NCBI RefSeq assembly: GCF_002975275.1
Contig: NZ_PCOQ01000006.1
Span: 1-64,000, forward strand
Direction: 5' to 3'
Length of the DNA stretch: 64,000 nucleotides
From: Achromobacter sp. MYb9
GTDB lineage: Bacteria > Pseudomonadota > Gammaproteobacteria > Burkholderiales > Burkholderiaceae_B
Under the pieces are notes generated by a model. The model saw only the letters and a list, made by a program, of their open reading frames with translations, was not told the DNA's origin and did not search any database. The translations under genes were made by a program, and so were the position numbers. Shown here in pieces: positions 18,861 through 27,053 of the stretch (its first letter is position 1; every line of letters begins with the position of its first letter).

Positions 18861-19472
18861 TTAGGCGGCCGGAGCGGCGGCTTCGGCTTCGTCGGCGGCG
18901 GCAGCGCCGCCCTTGACGATGGCGGCAGCCAGCAGCGGGTTGTCTTCACCGCCGTGGGGGACGTACGTCACGCCCATGGGCAGCTTGATGTCGGCCAGGT
19001 GGATCGAAGCGCCAGCCAGGATGTTGGTCAGGTCGACTTCGATGAACTGGGGCAGAGCCTTCGGCAGGCAGGTGATTTCCAGTTCGGTCGTCACGTGGCT
19101 GATGATGGCGCCCGACAGCTTCACGGCCGGCGAGATTTCAGCGTTCACGAAGTGCAGCGGCACCTTGGTACGCAGGGCTTGGTTGGCGTCGACGCGCTGG
19201 AAGTCCACGTGCAGGACTTGCGGCTTGTAGGCGTGCCATTGAACCGAACGCAGCAGAACTTGCTCTTCCTTGGCGCCTTCGAGCTGCATTTGCAGGATCG
19301 ATGCGTGGAATTCTTCCTTACGCAGGGCGTGGTAGATCTCGTTGTGGTCGAGTTCGATATTCAGGGGGGCAGCCGTACCACCATAGACAATGGCGGGAAC
19401 GCGGCCCGCGCGGCGCAGGCGGCGGCTCGCACTCGAACCCTGGACGCTACGCGCAGTGGCGATAAATTTCAT
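18861..19472 (-). CDS. rplY: 50S ribosomal protein L25, long (CTC/TL5) form
   Basis: Ribosomal protein that binds 5S rRNA. The 203-aa form has the L25 domain ([16 protein letters not shown] near residue 20, [17 protein letters not shown]) and a C-terminal TL5/CTC domain ending in an Ala/Glu-rich tail. The ATG giving [12 protein letters not shown] is chosen because a GGAG site precedes it and the upstream in-frame codons lie in a hairpin. It is downstream of prs; a terminator-like hairpin lies directly before its ribosome site (19483-19512). Confidence 0.95.
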   Translation of the reverse strand: MKFIATARSVQGSSASRRLRRAGRVPAIVYGGTAAPLNIELDHNEIYHALRKEEFHASILQMQLEGAKEEQVLLRSVQWHAYKPQVLHVDFQRVDANQALRTKVPLHFVNAEISPAVKLSGAIISHVTTELEITCLPKALPQFIEVDLTNILAGASIHLADIKLPMGVTYVPHGGEDNPLLAAAIVKGGAAAADEAEAAAPAA

Positions 19473-19482
19473 GGAAAACTCC

Positions 19483-19512
19483 AAAAACAAAATAAGGTGA
19501 AGAGGCTTCACC
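19483..19512 (-). promoter_or_regulatory. Terminator-like hairpin in the rplY leader
   Basis: On the minus strand GGTGAAG-CCT-CTTCACC is followed by TTATTTTGTTTTT and then at once by the rplY Shine-Dalgarno (GGAG). It may be a prs terminator, but its position makes an rplY attenuator possible. Two further hairpins lie upstream. Confidence 0.6.
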
Positions 19513-19521
19513 AGTTAACGG

Positions 19522-19575
19522 CACGGCGCGCAACATGCGCGCCGTGTTGATTGCGCCTTGCCGCGACCAGCAAGG
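19522..19575 (-). terminator. Two hairpins downstream of prs
   Basis: CACGGCGCGC / GCGCGCCGTG (19522-19546, perfect 10-bp stem) and CCTTGC / GCAAGG (19556-19575). Neither has a U-tract. They lie between the prs stop and the rplY leader hairpin. Confidence 0.5.
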
Positions 19576-19618
19576 TGCAAAAACTAGGGTAGGCGGTTGC
19601 CTGACCGACGCCTGGGCG

Positions 19619-20569
19619 TCAGTCGACGAACAGCGAGCTGACCGATTCCGCGTTCGAGATACGCAGGATGGTCTCGCCCAGCAGCGCGGCGCACGACAGC
19701 TGGCGGATCTTGCCGCTGGCCTGGCCTTGCTCGGAGAGCGGGATGGTGTCGGTGACGACCAGTTCGTCCAGTTCCGACGCTTCAATGCGGTCGATGGCGC
19801 CGCCCGACAGCACGGGGTGCGTGCAATAGGCGTAAACGGCGCCGGCGCCGCGGTCTTTCAGGGCCTGAGCCGCCTTGCACAGCGTGCCGGCGGTGTCGAC
19901 CATGTCGTCCATGATGATGCAGGTGCGGCCGTCGACTTCACCGATGATGTTCATCACTTCCGACACGTTGGCGCGCGGACGACGCTTGTCGATGATGGCC
20001 AGGTCGGCTTCCAGCTGCTTGGCCAGCGCGCGTGCGCGGACCACGCCACCGATGTCGGGGGACACCACGACCAGGTTCGAGAAATTGCGGCGCCAGATGT
20101 CGCCCAGCAAGATCGGACCGGCGTAGATGTTATCCACGGGGATGTCGAAGAAGCCCTGGATCTGGTCGGCGTGCAGGTCCATCGTCAGGACGCGGTCGAC
20201 GCCAGCCACTTGCAACATGTTGGCCACGACCTTGGCCGAGATCGCGACGCGCGCCGAACGCGGGCGGCGATCTTGGCGGGCATAGCCAAAGTAGGGAATC
20301 GCGGCGGTGATGCGGCCAGCGGAAGCGCGGCGCAAGGCATCGACCATAACCATGATTTCCATCAGGTTGTCATTGGTAGGGGCACAGGTGGGCTGCAGAA
20401 CGAAGACGTCCTTGCCGCGCACGTTCTCGTTGATTTCGACCATCACCTCGCCGTCCGAGAAGCGACCGACGGTCATCTTGCCCAGGGACATATCGAGGTG
20501 GTTGACTACGTCCACGGCCAGCCGAGTGTTGGCCGTGCCCGTGAAGATCATGAAGCTATCGTTTGCCAT
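19619..20569 (-). CDS. prs: Ribose-phosphate pyrophosphokinase (PRPP synthase)
   Basis: Makes PRPP from ribose-5-phosphate and ATP for nucleotide, histidine and tryptophan synthesis. The 316-aa class I enzyme shows [10 protein letters not shown] at the N-terminus, [11 protein letters not shown], the catalytic flexible-loop segment [16 protein letters not shown], the divalent-cation-binding [15 protein letters not shown] and the PRPP-loop [16 protein letters not shown]. Length is standard. It lies just downstream of tRNA-Gln, separated by a strong terminator, so it should have its own promoter in the 79 bp between. Confidence 0.97.
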   Translation of the reverse strand: MANDSFMIFTGTANTRLAVDVVNHLDMSLGKMTVGRFSDGEVMVEINENVRGKDVFVLQPTCAPTNDNLMEIMVMVDALRRASAGRITAAIPYFGYARQDRRPRSARVAISAKVVANMLQVAGVDRVLTMDLHADQIQGFFDIPVDNIYAGPILLGDIWRRNFSNLVVVSPDIGGVVRARALAKQLEADLAIIDKRRPRANVSEVMNIIGEVDGRTCIIMDDMVDTAGTLCKAAQALKDRGAGAVYAYCTHPVLSGGAIDRIEASELDELVVTDTIPLSEQGQASGKIRQLSCAALLGETILRISNAESVSSLFVD

Positions 20570-20648
20570 GATGGATGATGCGATGGTCGTTGTAAGACAC
20601 TAACGAGGTGATGCGGGGTGCTACGAGACACCAGCGGACCCGGAAAAT

Positions 20649-20703
20649 AAAAAAGCTGCTGAACCCGGGCCAGTGTCTTACAGGCGTGTTCAACAGCTTT
20701 TTT
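20649..20703. terminator. Bidirectional intrinsic terminator between tRNA-Gln and prs
   Basis: AAAAAAGCTGCTGAAC pairs with GTTCAACAGCTTTTTT with one mismatch. There are A6 and T6 runs at the two ends, so it works on either strand; it terminates the ispE-tRNA transcript. Confidence 0.85.
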
Positions 20704-20714
20704 ATGTATTCGGT

Positions 20715-20791
20715 TGGCTGGGGAGGAAGGATTCGAACCTTCGCATGCCGGAATCAAAATCCGGTGCCTTAACCAGCTTGGCGACTCCCCA
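20715..20791 (-). tRNA. glnT: tRNA-Gln (anticodon UUG)
   Basis: A 77-nt cloverleaf read on the minus strand. The acceptor arm TGGGGAG pairs with CTCCCCA, discriminator G, with encoded CCA. The D arm holds AAGCTGGTTAAGGC, the anticodon loop is ATTTTGATT with anticodon TTG, and the T arm contains GGTTCGAATCC. It starts one nucleotide after the ispE stop codon. Confidence 0.97.
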
Positions 20792-20792
20792 A

Positions 20793-21692
20793 CTATCTTG
20801 CAATCCAATTCCGCAGTGGATGTTCAGTTAAACCAGTACATGCCTGCACTAACCGAAACCCTGGATGCGTTGTGCTGTTTGTTTTAACAGCGCCGCGCAT
20901 TATAGCGGATATTTCTGCTTTTGCCAAAACGGCTTCGGAAAGTTCGGAAAACTCGGCGAATAAACACGCGCCTGATCCCGACATGCGAACAGGTATGCCC
21001 TGTTCAGCAAGCCACCGCGTTGCCCTGAGAACCTCAGGATAAAGACGGTGAACTACCGGCTCCAGATCATTTTTCCCGAAGGAAAAAGTTGGCGAAGCAA
21101 GAAAGTCCGCTATTGTGATGCAGGAAGAATCCCTTGTCAAATCGGGTGCGGAGAATATTCCAGCAGTCGGCACGCTGGTGTCGGGTTGCGCCACCAGATA
21201 AGCACGTTCTGGCAGCGCCACGGCGGTCAGGTCTTCACCCACGCCTTCGGCGAATGCCGACTGCCCAAAAACGAACACGGGCACATCCGCGCCCAGCGGC
21301 AAGGCCAGCGCCATGAGCTCGCGGCGCGTCAGCCCCGTCCCCCACAGTTTGTTCAAGGCGATCAGCACGGTCGCGGCGTCACTGGAACCGCCCCCCAGGC
21401 CGCCGCCCTGCGGAATGCGTTTTTCCAATGCAATCTGCGCGCCCTGGCGCGTGCCCGTGGCGCGTTGCAGCGCATGGGCCGCGCGCAACGTCAGGTCATC
21501 GACTTCGGCAACGCCGGGCAGTGCCGACGCCCGGCTGATGACGCCGTCGGCGCGTACCTCGAAATGCAGCGTGTCGCACAGGTCGATGAAACGGAAGACC
21601 GTCTGCAGCAAGTGATAGCCGTCGGCGCGGCGACCCACCACGTGCAGGAACAGATTCAGTTTGGCGGGAGCAGGAACGTCGTACAAAGTCAC
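20793..21692 (-). CDS. ispE: 4-diphosphocytidyl-2-C-methyl-D-erythritol kinase
   Basis: GHMP kinase of the MEP isoprenoid pathway, phosphorylating CDP-ME at the 2-hydroxyl. The 299-aa protein has the substrate-binding PAPAKLNLFLHV near the N-terminus, the ATP-binding GGGLGGGSSDAATVL (about residue 93) and RMSGSGACLFAEF near residue 250. The start codon is GTG. Its stop is separated from tRNA-Gln by one base. In Bordetella lolB usually precedes ispE directly; here a chemoreceptor gene intervenes. Confidence 0.95.
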   Translation of the reverse strand: MTLYDVPAPAKLNLFLHVVGRRADGYHLLQTVFRFIDLCDTLHFEVRADGVISRASALPGVAEVDDLTLRAAHALQRATGTRQGAQIALEKRIPQGGGLGGGSSDAATVLIALNKLWGTGLTRRELMALALPLGADVPVFVFGQSAFAEGVGEDLTAVALPERAYLVAQPDTSVPTAGIFSAPDLTRDSSCITIADFLASPTFSFGKNDLEPVVHRLYPEVLRATRWLAEQGIPVRMSGSGACLFAEFSELSEAVLAKAEISAIMRGAVKTNSTTHPGFRLVQACTGLTEHPLRNWIAR

Positions 21693-21754
21693 AGAAGACC
21701 ACCGGTGCGGGACATCCTCACATTCTAGCCACGCACCGGCTGTCGCGTCCGGTC

Positions 21755-23353
21755 TCAGGCCAATTGCGGCGCGCCCGCGCCGGCAAGCCGCTCGGCCTGC
21801 GCGTCGATCACCTGCCCGGCCGGCAGCTTGAAGACGGACACAGCGCCCGCAAGCTGGCGGGCCTGCTCTTCCAGCGCCCCGGCGGCCGCGGCCGCTTCTT
21901 CCACCAAGGCCGCGTTCTGCTGCGTCACGCCATCCATCTGCGACACGGCGCGGTTGACCTGGTCGATGCCGCTGGCCTGCTCTTCGGAAGCCGCGGATAT
22001 CTCGCCCATCAAGTGGGTCACGCGCTGCACGGAATCAACGATTTCGCGCATGGTGGCGCCGGCGCGCTCGACTTGTTCGGATCCCTTGCCAACGGTCTGC
22101 GCGGAGTCTTCGATCAACTGCTTGATCTCCTTGGCGGCAGCCGCGCTGCGCTGCGCGAGCGTGCGCACTTCGCTGGCCACGACGGCGAAGCCTTTGCCCT
22201 GCTCGCCCGCACGCGCGGCTTCCACCGCGGCGTTCAGCGCCAGGATGTTGGTCTGGAACGCAATGCCATCGATGACACCAACGATGTCGGCGATGCGCGA
22301 AGAACTGCCGGAGATGGCGCGCATGGTTTCCACCACGCCGGCCACGGCCTCCCCGCCACGCTGCGCGACCGCGGCGGACGTCGCCACCATGCGGTTGGCT
22401 TCGCGCGCGGTGTCGGCGTTCTGCTTCACGGTGGACGCCAACTCTTCCATGCTGGCGGCCGTTTCTTCCAGGGACGCGGCCTGTTCTTCCGTGCGGCTGG
22501 ACAGGTCGGTGTTGCCCGACGAGATTTCACGCGCCCCCACATTGATTTCGTCCACGCCCCTGCGCACGGCGGACACGGTGCGCACCAGGCTGTCCTGCAT
22601 GCCCTTCAAGGCGGCCAGCAATGCGCCGATTTCGTTCTTGCCACGATCGGCCACGCGGCGGGTCAGGTCGCCTTCGGCGATGCGGCGGAAGATCTCGCCA
22701 GCTTCCAGCAACGGACGCACGATCATGCGGCGGATCAGCACGTGCGCGCCCACGGCCATCAAGAGGCCCAGGGCCAGAATGCCGGCCAACAACGACGTGA
22801 ACAGCGTGTGGAAAAGGGATATTTCGTTCATGGCGCCCTGCCCCGCCTCTTCGGCCCGGACCATGAAGGCGTCGCGTTCGCTGACCAGCAGCTCTTGCGC
22901 TTGCTGCGTGCCTTGCTTGAAATAGCTTTCCATGTCGCCCGCCTCCAGCACGCGGCCGACGCTTTGCAGATTCGCGCTGAGGTTGGCGTAGGCCTGGATC
23001 AGGTCCGCGGAAGCGGTCTTTTCGTCGGCCGACAGGCCGCTGGAAAAGCCCTGGAAAGCGCGGTCGCCCGCCGCGATGCGCTGGCGCGCCAGACGCAGCG
23101 CCGTCGTATCACTGAGGTTGCCTTGCGCGACGCGCGTGGCGTAGCGGCTTAAATCGGTGCGGGCCGCCACCAGCGACAGGGCAGCGGTGTTCACGGCGTT
23201 GACCTGTTGCGAGGACAGGCGATAGAGCTGGCCAACGTCCTGGTTGGTCTGGCGCAACGCGACAAAACCCATGCCGCCCACGAGCAGCTGAAACGTGAAA
23301 AATATCGCGATGATTCCCAACAGCATCGTCGCGATGCGCGTGTTCCTGAACAT
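21755..23353 (-). CDS. Methyl-accepting chemotaxis protein
   Basis: A 532-aa transmembrane chemoreceptor. TM1 covers residues about 10-30, a four-helix-type periplasmic sensor about 31-185 (TarH-like, with [16 protein letters not shown]), TM2 about 190-212, a HAMP domain, then the signalling domain with the hairpin tip [20 protein letters not shown] in parts. The C-terminus ends GAPQLA with no CheR/CheB-docking NWxxF pentapeptide. The ATG at 23353 follows GGAGA; the longer frame has no ribosome site. It has its own promoter (23445-23472) and a terminator hairpin in the leader. The ligand is unknown. Confidence 0.92.
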   Translation of the reverse strand: MFRNTRIATMLLGIIAIFFTFQLLVGGMGFVALRQTNQDVGQLYRLSSQQVNAVNTAALSLVAARTDLSRYATRVAQGNLSDTTALRLARQRIAAGDRAFQGFSSGLSADEKTASADLIQAYANLSANLQSVGRVLEAGDMESYFKQGTQQAQELLVSERDAFMVRAEEAGQGAMNEISLFHTLFTSLLAGILALGLLMAVGAHVLIRRMIVRPLLEAGEIFRRIAEGDLTRRVADRGKNEIGALLAALKGMQDSLVRTVSAVRRGVDEINVGAREISSGNTDLSSRTEEQAASLEETAASMEELASTVKQNADTAREANRMVATSAAVAQRGGEAVAGVVETMRAISGSSSRIADIVGVIDGIAFQTNILALNAAVEAARAGEQGKGFAVVASEVRTLAQRSAAAAKEIKQLIEDSAQTVGKGSEQVERAGATMREIVDSVQRVTHLMGEISAASEEQASGIDQVNRAVSQMDGVTQQNAALVEEAAAAAGALEEQARQLAGAVSVFKLPAGQVIDAQAERLAGAGAPQLA

Positions 23354-23365
23354 AGGGCATTCTCC

Positions 23366-23396
23366 AAAAAAGGCGGCGACAGGATTGGTCGCCGCC
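23366..23396 (-). terminator. Intrinsic terminator in the chemoreceptor leader (attenuator candidate)
   Basis: On the minus strand GGCGGCGAC-CAATCCT-GTCGCCGCC (9-bp perfect stem) is followed by TTTTTT and immediately by the GGAGA ribosome site of the chemoreceptor gene. It lies downstream of that gene's likely promoter, so it must be read through for expression. Confidence 0.75.
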
Positions 23397-23444
23397 GCAC
23401 TTGCGGTCCGCGCAAGGGGGTGGCCCCGCGCGGGCATGAGGAGA

Positions 23445-23472
23445 ATTATTCAGTCCGGCCTGACTATTTCAA
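23445..23472 (-). promoter_or_regulatory. Sigma-70 promoter of the chemoreceptor gene
   Basis: Minus-strand TTGAAA (23467-23472) and AATAAT (23445-23450) are separated by 16 bp, each one mismatch from consensus. The predicted start near 23438 leaves a leader of about 85 nt. A second GC-rich hairpin (CCGCGC / GCGCGG, 23408-23433) lies at its 5' end. Confidence 0.6.
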
Positions 23473-23577
23473 GCCGTAACACGACCGCCTTTGCCGCGTT
23501 TATTTGCCCGATTGCGGCAGGCCGGACGTGTTAAGGCCGGCTGCGGCAGGCAGGGATTGCGATACAAGCGGGAAAGC

Positions 23578-23600
23578 GACGGAGCGCGAACGGCTCCGTC
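23578..23600 (-). terminator. Terminator hairpin after lolB
   Basis: GACGGAG / CTCCGTC with a 9-base loop, followed on the minus strand by GCTTTCC. It begins 5 bp after the lolB stop. Confidence 0.55.
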
Positions 23601-23604
23601 AGGG

Positions 23605-24207
23605 TCAAGGCTGGTTGACGACCAGACGCACCGTGACGCGGCGTCCGGGTTCCTGGCGTTCCAGGACCAGCAATTGCGGCCCCAGCGTGTCGTAGCGCGA
23701 CAGTTTGGCTCGCCAGCCGCCTTGCTCGAACGACGCGGGCCGGCCCAGCTCATCATGCGTGACGTCGGACGCTTCGGGTTGCGCCGGCAGCCTGCCGCGC
23801 AGCCAGTCGCGCAAGCCGGACACCGGCACGCTGCTGCCCAGCGCGTCTTCGGCCAGGGCATCGGGATTGTCGGCGACCAGGCGCGTGCCGTCGGCCTTGG
23901 TCAGGCTGGCAGCACCGGGCTGGCCTTCCACGCGGGCTTCGGTGGACCCCAACGGATTGGTCAGATCCAGCACATAGCGCCGGCCGTCGTCAGACCACGA
24001 GAAACCGCCCTGCACGGCGTTCTGCTTGCCGCTTTCTTCGTTCACGGTGATGGCGAAACGGCCGATGCGGGAAAACGCATCGGGGCTGGCGCCTTCGATA
24101 GGCTTTGGCGTGGTGGTGCAGGCGGCCAGCGTGAACGCCAGCATCGCCAGCAGCGCCCAGCGCAGCCAGCCGGACACATCAGCCAAGCGTTGCACCGCTA
24201 CCGTCAC
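23605..24207 (-). CDS. lolB: Outer-membrane lipoprotein LolB
   Basis: Receives lipoproteins from LolA and inserts them in the outer membrane. The 200-aa protein has a lipobox LAFTLAAC (Cys about residue 30) after a hydrophobic signal, and the conserved core GRFAITVNEESGKQNAVQGGFSW (in parts) and LTNPLGSTEARV. The start is GTG overlapping the stop of the upstream TPR gene (GTGA), so the two are coupled. Length and context (TPR-lolB-ispE region) support the call although LolB is weakly conserved. Confidence 0.9.
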   Translation of the reverse strand: MTVAVQRLADVSGWLRWALLAMLAFTLAACTTTPKPIEGASPDAFSRIGRFAITVNEESGKQNAVQGGFSWSDDGRRYVLDLTNPLGSTEARVEGQPGAASLTKADGTRLVADNPDALAEDALGSSVPVSGLRDWLRGRLPAQPEASDVTHDELGRPASFEQGGWRAKLSRYDTLGPQLLVLERQEPGRRVTVRLVVNQP

Positions 24208-26006
24208 AGACCCACTCCCAGACGCTTGACGACGTCCTGGACGGTCTTGTTCTTCGGATCCTTCATCAGTGCGGCGCGCAGCAGATCAGTCGCCTGGTCG
24301 CGCTTGCCCTGGGACCACAGCACTTCGGCCAGGTGGGCGGCGATGTCGGCTTCCGGGCGCACGCTGTAGGCGCGGCGCAGGTATTCCGCGGCGGACTCGG
24401 ATTCGCCCATGCGGAACTTGACCCAGCCCATGCTATCCAGAATGAACGGGTCGTTCGGCGACAGCTCCAGCGCTTGCGTGATGAGGTCCAGCGCTTCGGG
24501 CAGGCGTTGGTTATGGTCCGCCAGCGTATAACCCAGCGCGTTGTAGGCGTGGGCGTGGTCCGGATCCAGCGCGATGACCTGTCGCAGCATCCGTTCCAGG
24601 TCGGCCAGGCGGTTCTGGCGTTCGTACAGCATCGCCAGTTCGTACTTGATCTCGACGGTGTCCGGCAGCGCCTGGTCGGCGGCTTCCAGCGTGGTCACGG
24701 CTTGCTGGAGGCGGTCGGCGTCGCGCAGTATCTGTGCCTTGGTCAGTACGCCCAGCGTGCGTTCTTCGTCGTCCTGCGGGCCGGCGCCATCGATCATGGC
24801 CAGCGCGTCGTCGACCCGGCCGCTCTTGGCGCGCAGGGCGGCCTGGCGCATGGCGACCGAATAGCGCAGCGTGGGGTCGTCGATACGGCCGAGTTCCTTG
24901 ATGGCTTCGTCGTATTGGCCTTGGTCTTCGGCAATGCGCGACAGCAGGACGTGTGCGTCCGCCGCGGCGGCGCCGGCATCCGTGGCGCCCGGCACGGTAG
25001 CGCGCTGGCGCTGCTGCTGCACGTCCAGGTACTGCTGAAGCAGCGTCTTGGCTTGCGGCAACTGGCCCGCCTTGTAGGCCAATTGGGCCTGCATGAACAA
25101 CAGGTCGAAGTCTTCGGGCGACCGGCGCGACATGGCTTGCAGTTCAGACAGCGCGCCGTTGTAGTCGCCGCTGTCGGCCAGTTGCCCGGCCAGCATCAGG
25201 CGAACCTTGCGGGCGCCGGGATTACGGTTGATATAGGCCCGGGCCTCGGTCATGGCGCGTTGCGGATCGACCTTCGAGCCGTATTCCAGCACGCGCTGGG
25301 CGGCGGCTTCGGACTTGGGATCGGCGGCCAGCGCCGCACGGGACTCCTGGGCCGCGCGCTCGTAGTCGCCCGAGGCAGAAGCCACGTCGGCCAGCGCCAG
25401 GTGGGCGGCCGGCAGCTTGCGCACGCTATCGCTCAGCGATTCGTCCAGGATGCGCAGCGCCAGGCGGCGGTCGTTCAGGCGGCTGAGCACGGCCAGAGCC
25501 TGGCCGATGGCGGCCGGCTTGTCGCGCGAGGCGTCGATGCGATTGCGCAGCGCCTGGGCCAGGCCCTTGGTCTGCCCGTTGGCGGCAGCCAACGCCAGTT
25601 CGGTGGAGCTGGCTTCGACGTCGTTGGGAGACAGGCGCGCCCAGACGCGGGCCGCCTCCAGCGCGCCGGGCAGATTGCCCCCGGCCAGCTGGAACTCCAG
25701 GCCGCGGCGGGCCAGACGGGGGTCGCCCGTGTCCCGGGCAAGGCCGATCATGGTGGTTGCAGCCGTGCCGTACATGCCGCGCTGGGCGGCGATCTCCGAC
25801 GCGAGGACGCGATAGAAGATGTCGGCGGTGAGCGATACGTAGGGCAATTGGCCCGGACGCAGGCGGATCACCTCGGTTTCGGGCTGATGGTTCTGCGGCG
25901 CCATGCGGGGCCCGGTCGCATCACGCGTCCGGCTGTCGGCCGCCTGAGCCGGCAGCGCAAAACCTGTTGCCAGCGCAAGCGCAAGCGTGGCGATCCCGAT
26001 ATTCAT
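24204..26006 (-). CDS. Exported tetratricopeptide-repeat protein
   Basis: A 600-aa protein with a cleavable signal peptide (MNIGIATLALALATGFALPAQA) and many TPR-like helical repeats over the rest, for example YNALGYTLADHNQRLPEALDLI and DSMGWVKFRMGESESAAEYL near the C-terminus. It is the conserved TPR protein upstream of lolB in betaproteobacteria. A scaffold role in envelope assembly is likely but unproven. The ATG is chosen to give the signal peptide; the upstream open frame is antisense to mutM. It overlaps lolB by 4 bp. Confidence 0.85.
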   Translation of the reverse strand: MNIGIATLALALATGFALPAQAADSRTRDATGPRMAPQNHQPETEVIRLRPGQLPYVSLTADIFYRVLASEIAAQRGMYGTAATTMIGLARDTGDPRLARRGLEFQLAGGNLPGALEAARVWARLSPNDVEASSTELALAAANGQTKGLAQALRNRIDASRDKPAAIGQALAVLSRLNDRRLALRILDESLSDSVRKLPAAHLALADVASASGDYERAAQESRAALAADPKSEAAAQRVLEYGSKVDPQRAMTEARAYINRNPGARKVRLMLAGQLADSGDYNGALSELQAMSRRSPEDFDLLFMQAQLAYKAGQLPQAKTLLQQYLDVQQQRQRATVPGATDAGAAAADAHVLLSRIAEDQGQYDEAIKELGRIDDPTLRYSVAMRQAALRAKSGRVDDALAMIDGAGPQDDEERTLGVLTKAQILRDADRLQQAVTTLEAADQALPDTVEIKYELAMLYERQNRLADLERMLRQVIALDPDHAHAYNALGYTLADHNQRLPEALDLITQALELSPNDPFILDSMGWVKFRMGESESAAEYLRRAYSVRPEADIAAHLAEVLWSQGKRDQATDLLRAALMKDPKNKTVQDVVKRLGVGL

Positions 26007-26088
26007 TTGTTTGAAAGACGACTTCACGCGGCCCGTCCGGTTGATGGCACAATCTTCGTACACGCAATTGATGATCTTACACTGGCTC

Positions 26089-26916
26089 ATGCCGGAACTG
26101 CCTGAAGTCGAAACCACGCGTCGGGGAATTGACGCCGTCATCACTGGCCGGACGCTCAAGCGCCTGGTCGTCCACGAAGCCCGCATGCGCTGGCCCATTC
26201 CGCCCGATCTGCCGTCGCTGATCGGCGGCCGCGCCGTCCTGGAATGCGCCCGCCGGGGCAAATATCTATTGTTGCGCTTCGAACATGGCACCCAGATCGT
26301 GCATCTGGGCATGTCCGGGTCACTGCGCAGCGTCGCCCCGGGTGAATTCCTGCGCAAGCATGACCACGTTGAATGGATTTTCGACGAAGCCGTGTTGCGC
26401 CTGCATGACCCCCGGCGATTTGGCGCGGTGCTGTGGCACCCCGGCGCCGACGGCCCCATCGAGACCCACCCCCTGCTGGCCAAGCTGGGCATCGAGCCCT
26501 TCGACCCGCGCTTTGACGGCGCCTGGCTGCACCGGCACTTCAAGAAGCATGGCGCCGCCATCAAACAGGTGTTGCTGGCCGGTCTGGCGGTCGTCGGAGT
26601 GGGCAATATCTACGCATCGGAATGCCTGTTCCGGGCGCGCATCAACCCGAAGACGGCGGCCAACAAGCTGTCGCCCGCCCGGTGCGACCGGCTGGCGGAC
26701 ATGGTCCGGGCCACCCTGGCCGACGCCCTGACCTCCGGGGGCAGCACGCTGCGGGACTACGTGGGCGCCACCGGCGAGCCGGGGGCCTACTTCGAAATCC
26801 ATGCCGCCGTCTATGAGCGCGAGGGCCTGCCGTGCCGGGTCTGCGCCACGCCGATCCGGCGCTTCGTCCAGGGCCAGCGCGCCACTTATTACTGCCCGAA
26901 ATGCCAACGGAACTAG
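26089..26916 (+). CDS. mutM: Formamidopyrimidine-DNA glycosylase
   Basis: Base-excision repair enzyme removing 8-oxoguanine and FapyG, with AP lyase activity. The 275-aa protein starts MPELPEVETTRRGID: Pro2 is the Schiff-base nucleophile and Glu3 the acid. It has RRGKYLLLRF (catalytic Lys region), VHLGMSGSLR, the helix-two-turn-helix GVGNIYASECLFRA and a C-terminal zinc finger CRVC-x16-CPKC. The start is fixed by MPELPE. It diverges from the TPR gene. MutY is not beside it. Confidence 0.97.
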   Translation: MPELPEVETTRRGIDAVITGRTLKRLVVHEARMRWPIPPDLPSLIGGRAVLECARRGKYLLLRFEHGTQIVHLGMSGSLRSVAPGEFLRKHDHVEWIFDEAVLRLHDPRRFGAVLWHPGADGPIETHPLLAKLGIEPFDPRFDGAWLHRHFKKHGAAIKQVLLAGLAVVGVGNIYASECLFRARINPKTAANKLSPARCDRLADMVRATLADALTSGGSTLRDYVGATGEPGAYFEIHAAVYEREGLPCRVCATPIRRFVQGQRATYYCPKCQRN

Positions 26917-26964
26917 CCCTGGCGCCTTGAAAACCCTGGGGAAATCCCTGCAAAAACAAGGACA

Positions 26965-27012
26965 TTTGTTTATAGCAAACGTATTGCACAAACACTAACG
27001 CCAAGCTATATT
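26965..27012 (+). promoter_or_regulatory. Strong promoter and LysR-type repeat before the MBL-fold gene
   Basis: TTGCAC (26984-26989), 17-bp spacer, TATATT (27007-27012). Just upstream is the inverted repeat TTTG-N7-CAAA (26965-26979), which fits the LysR T-N11-A pattern and sits about 40-54 bp before the predicted start. The LysR gene at 30039-30947 is the obvious candidate regulator. Confidence 0.65.
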
Positions 27013-27053
27013 CCTTTCACACACCTATTCCTAGAACAGTGGAAGGAGCCTCC

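Noticed and set aside
24333..26105. 590-codon frame antisense to the TPR gene
   Set aside because: Shadow frame; the minus strand has a signal peptide and TPR repeats.
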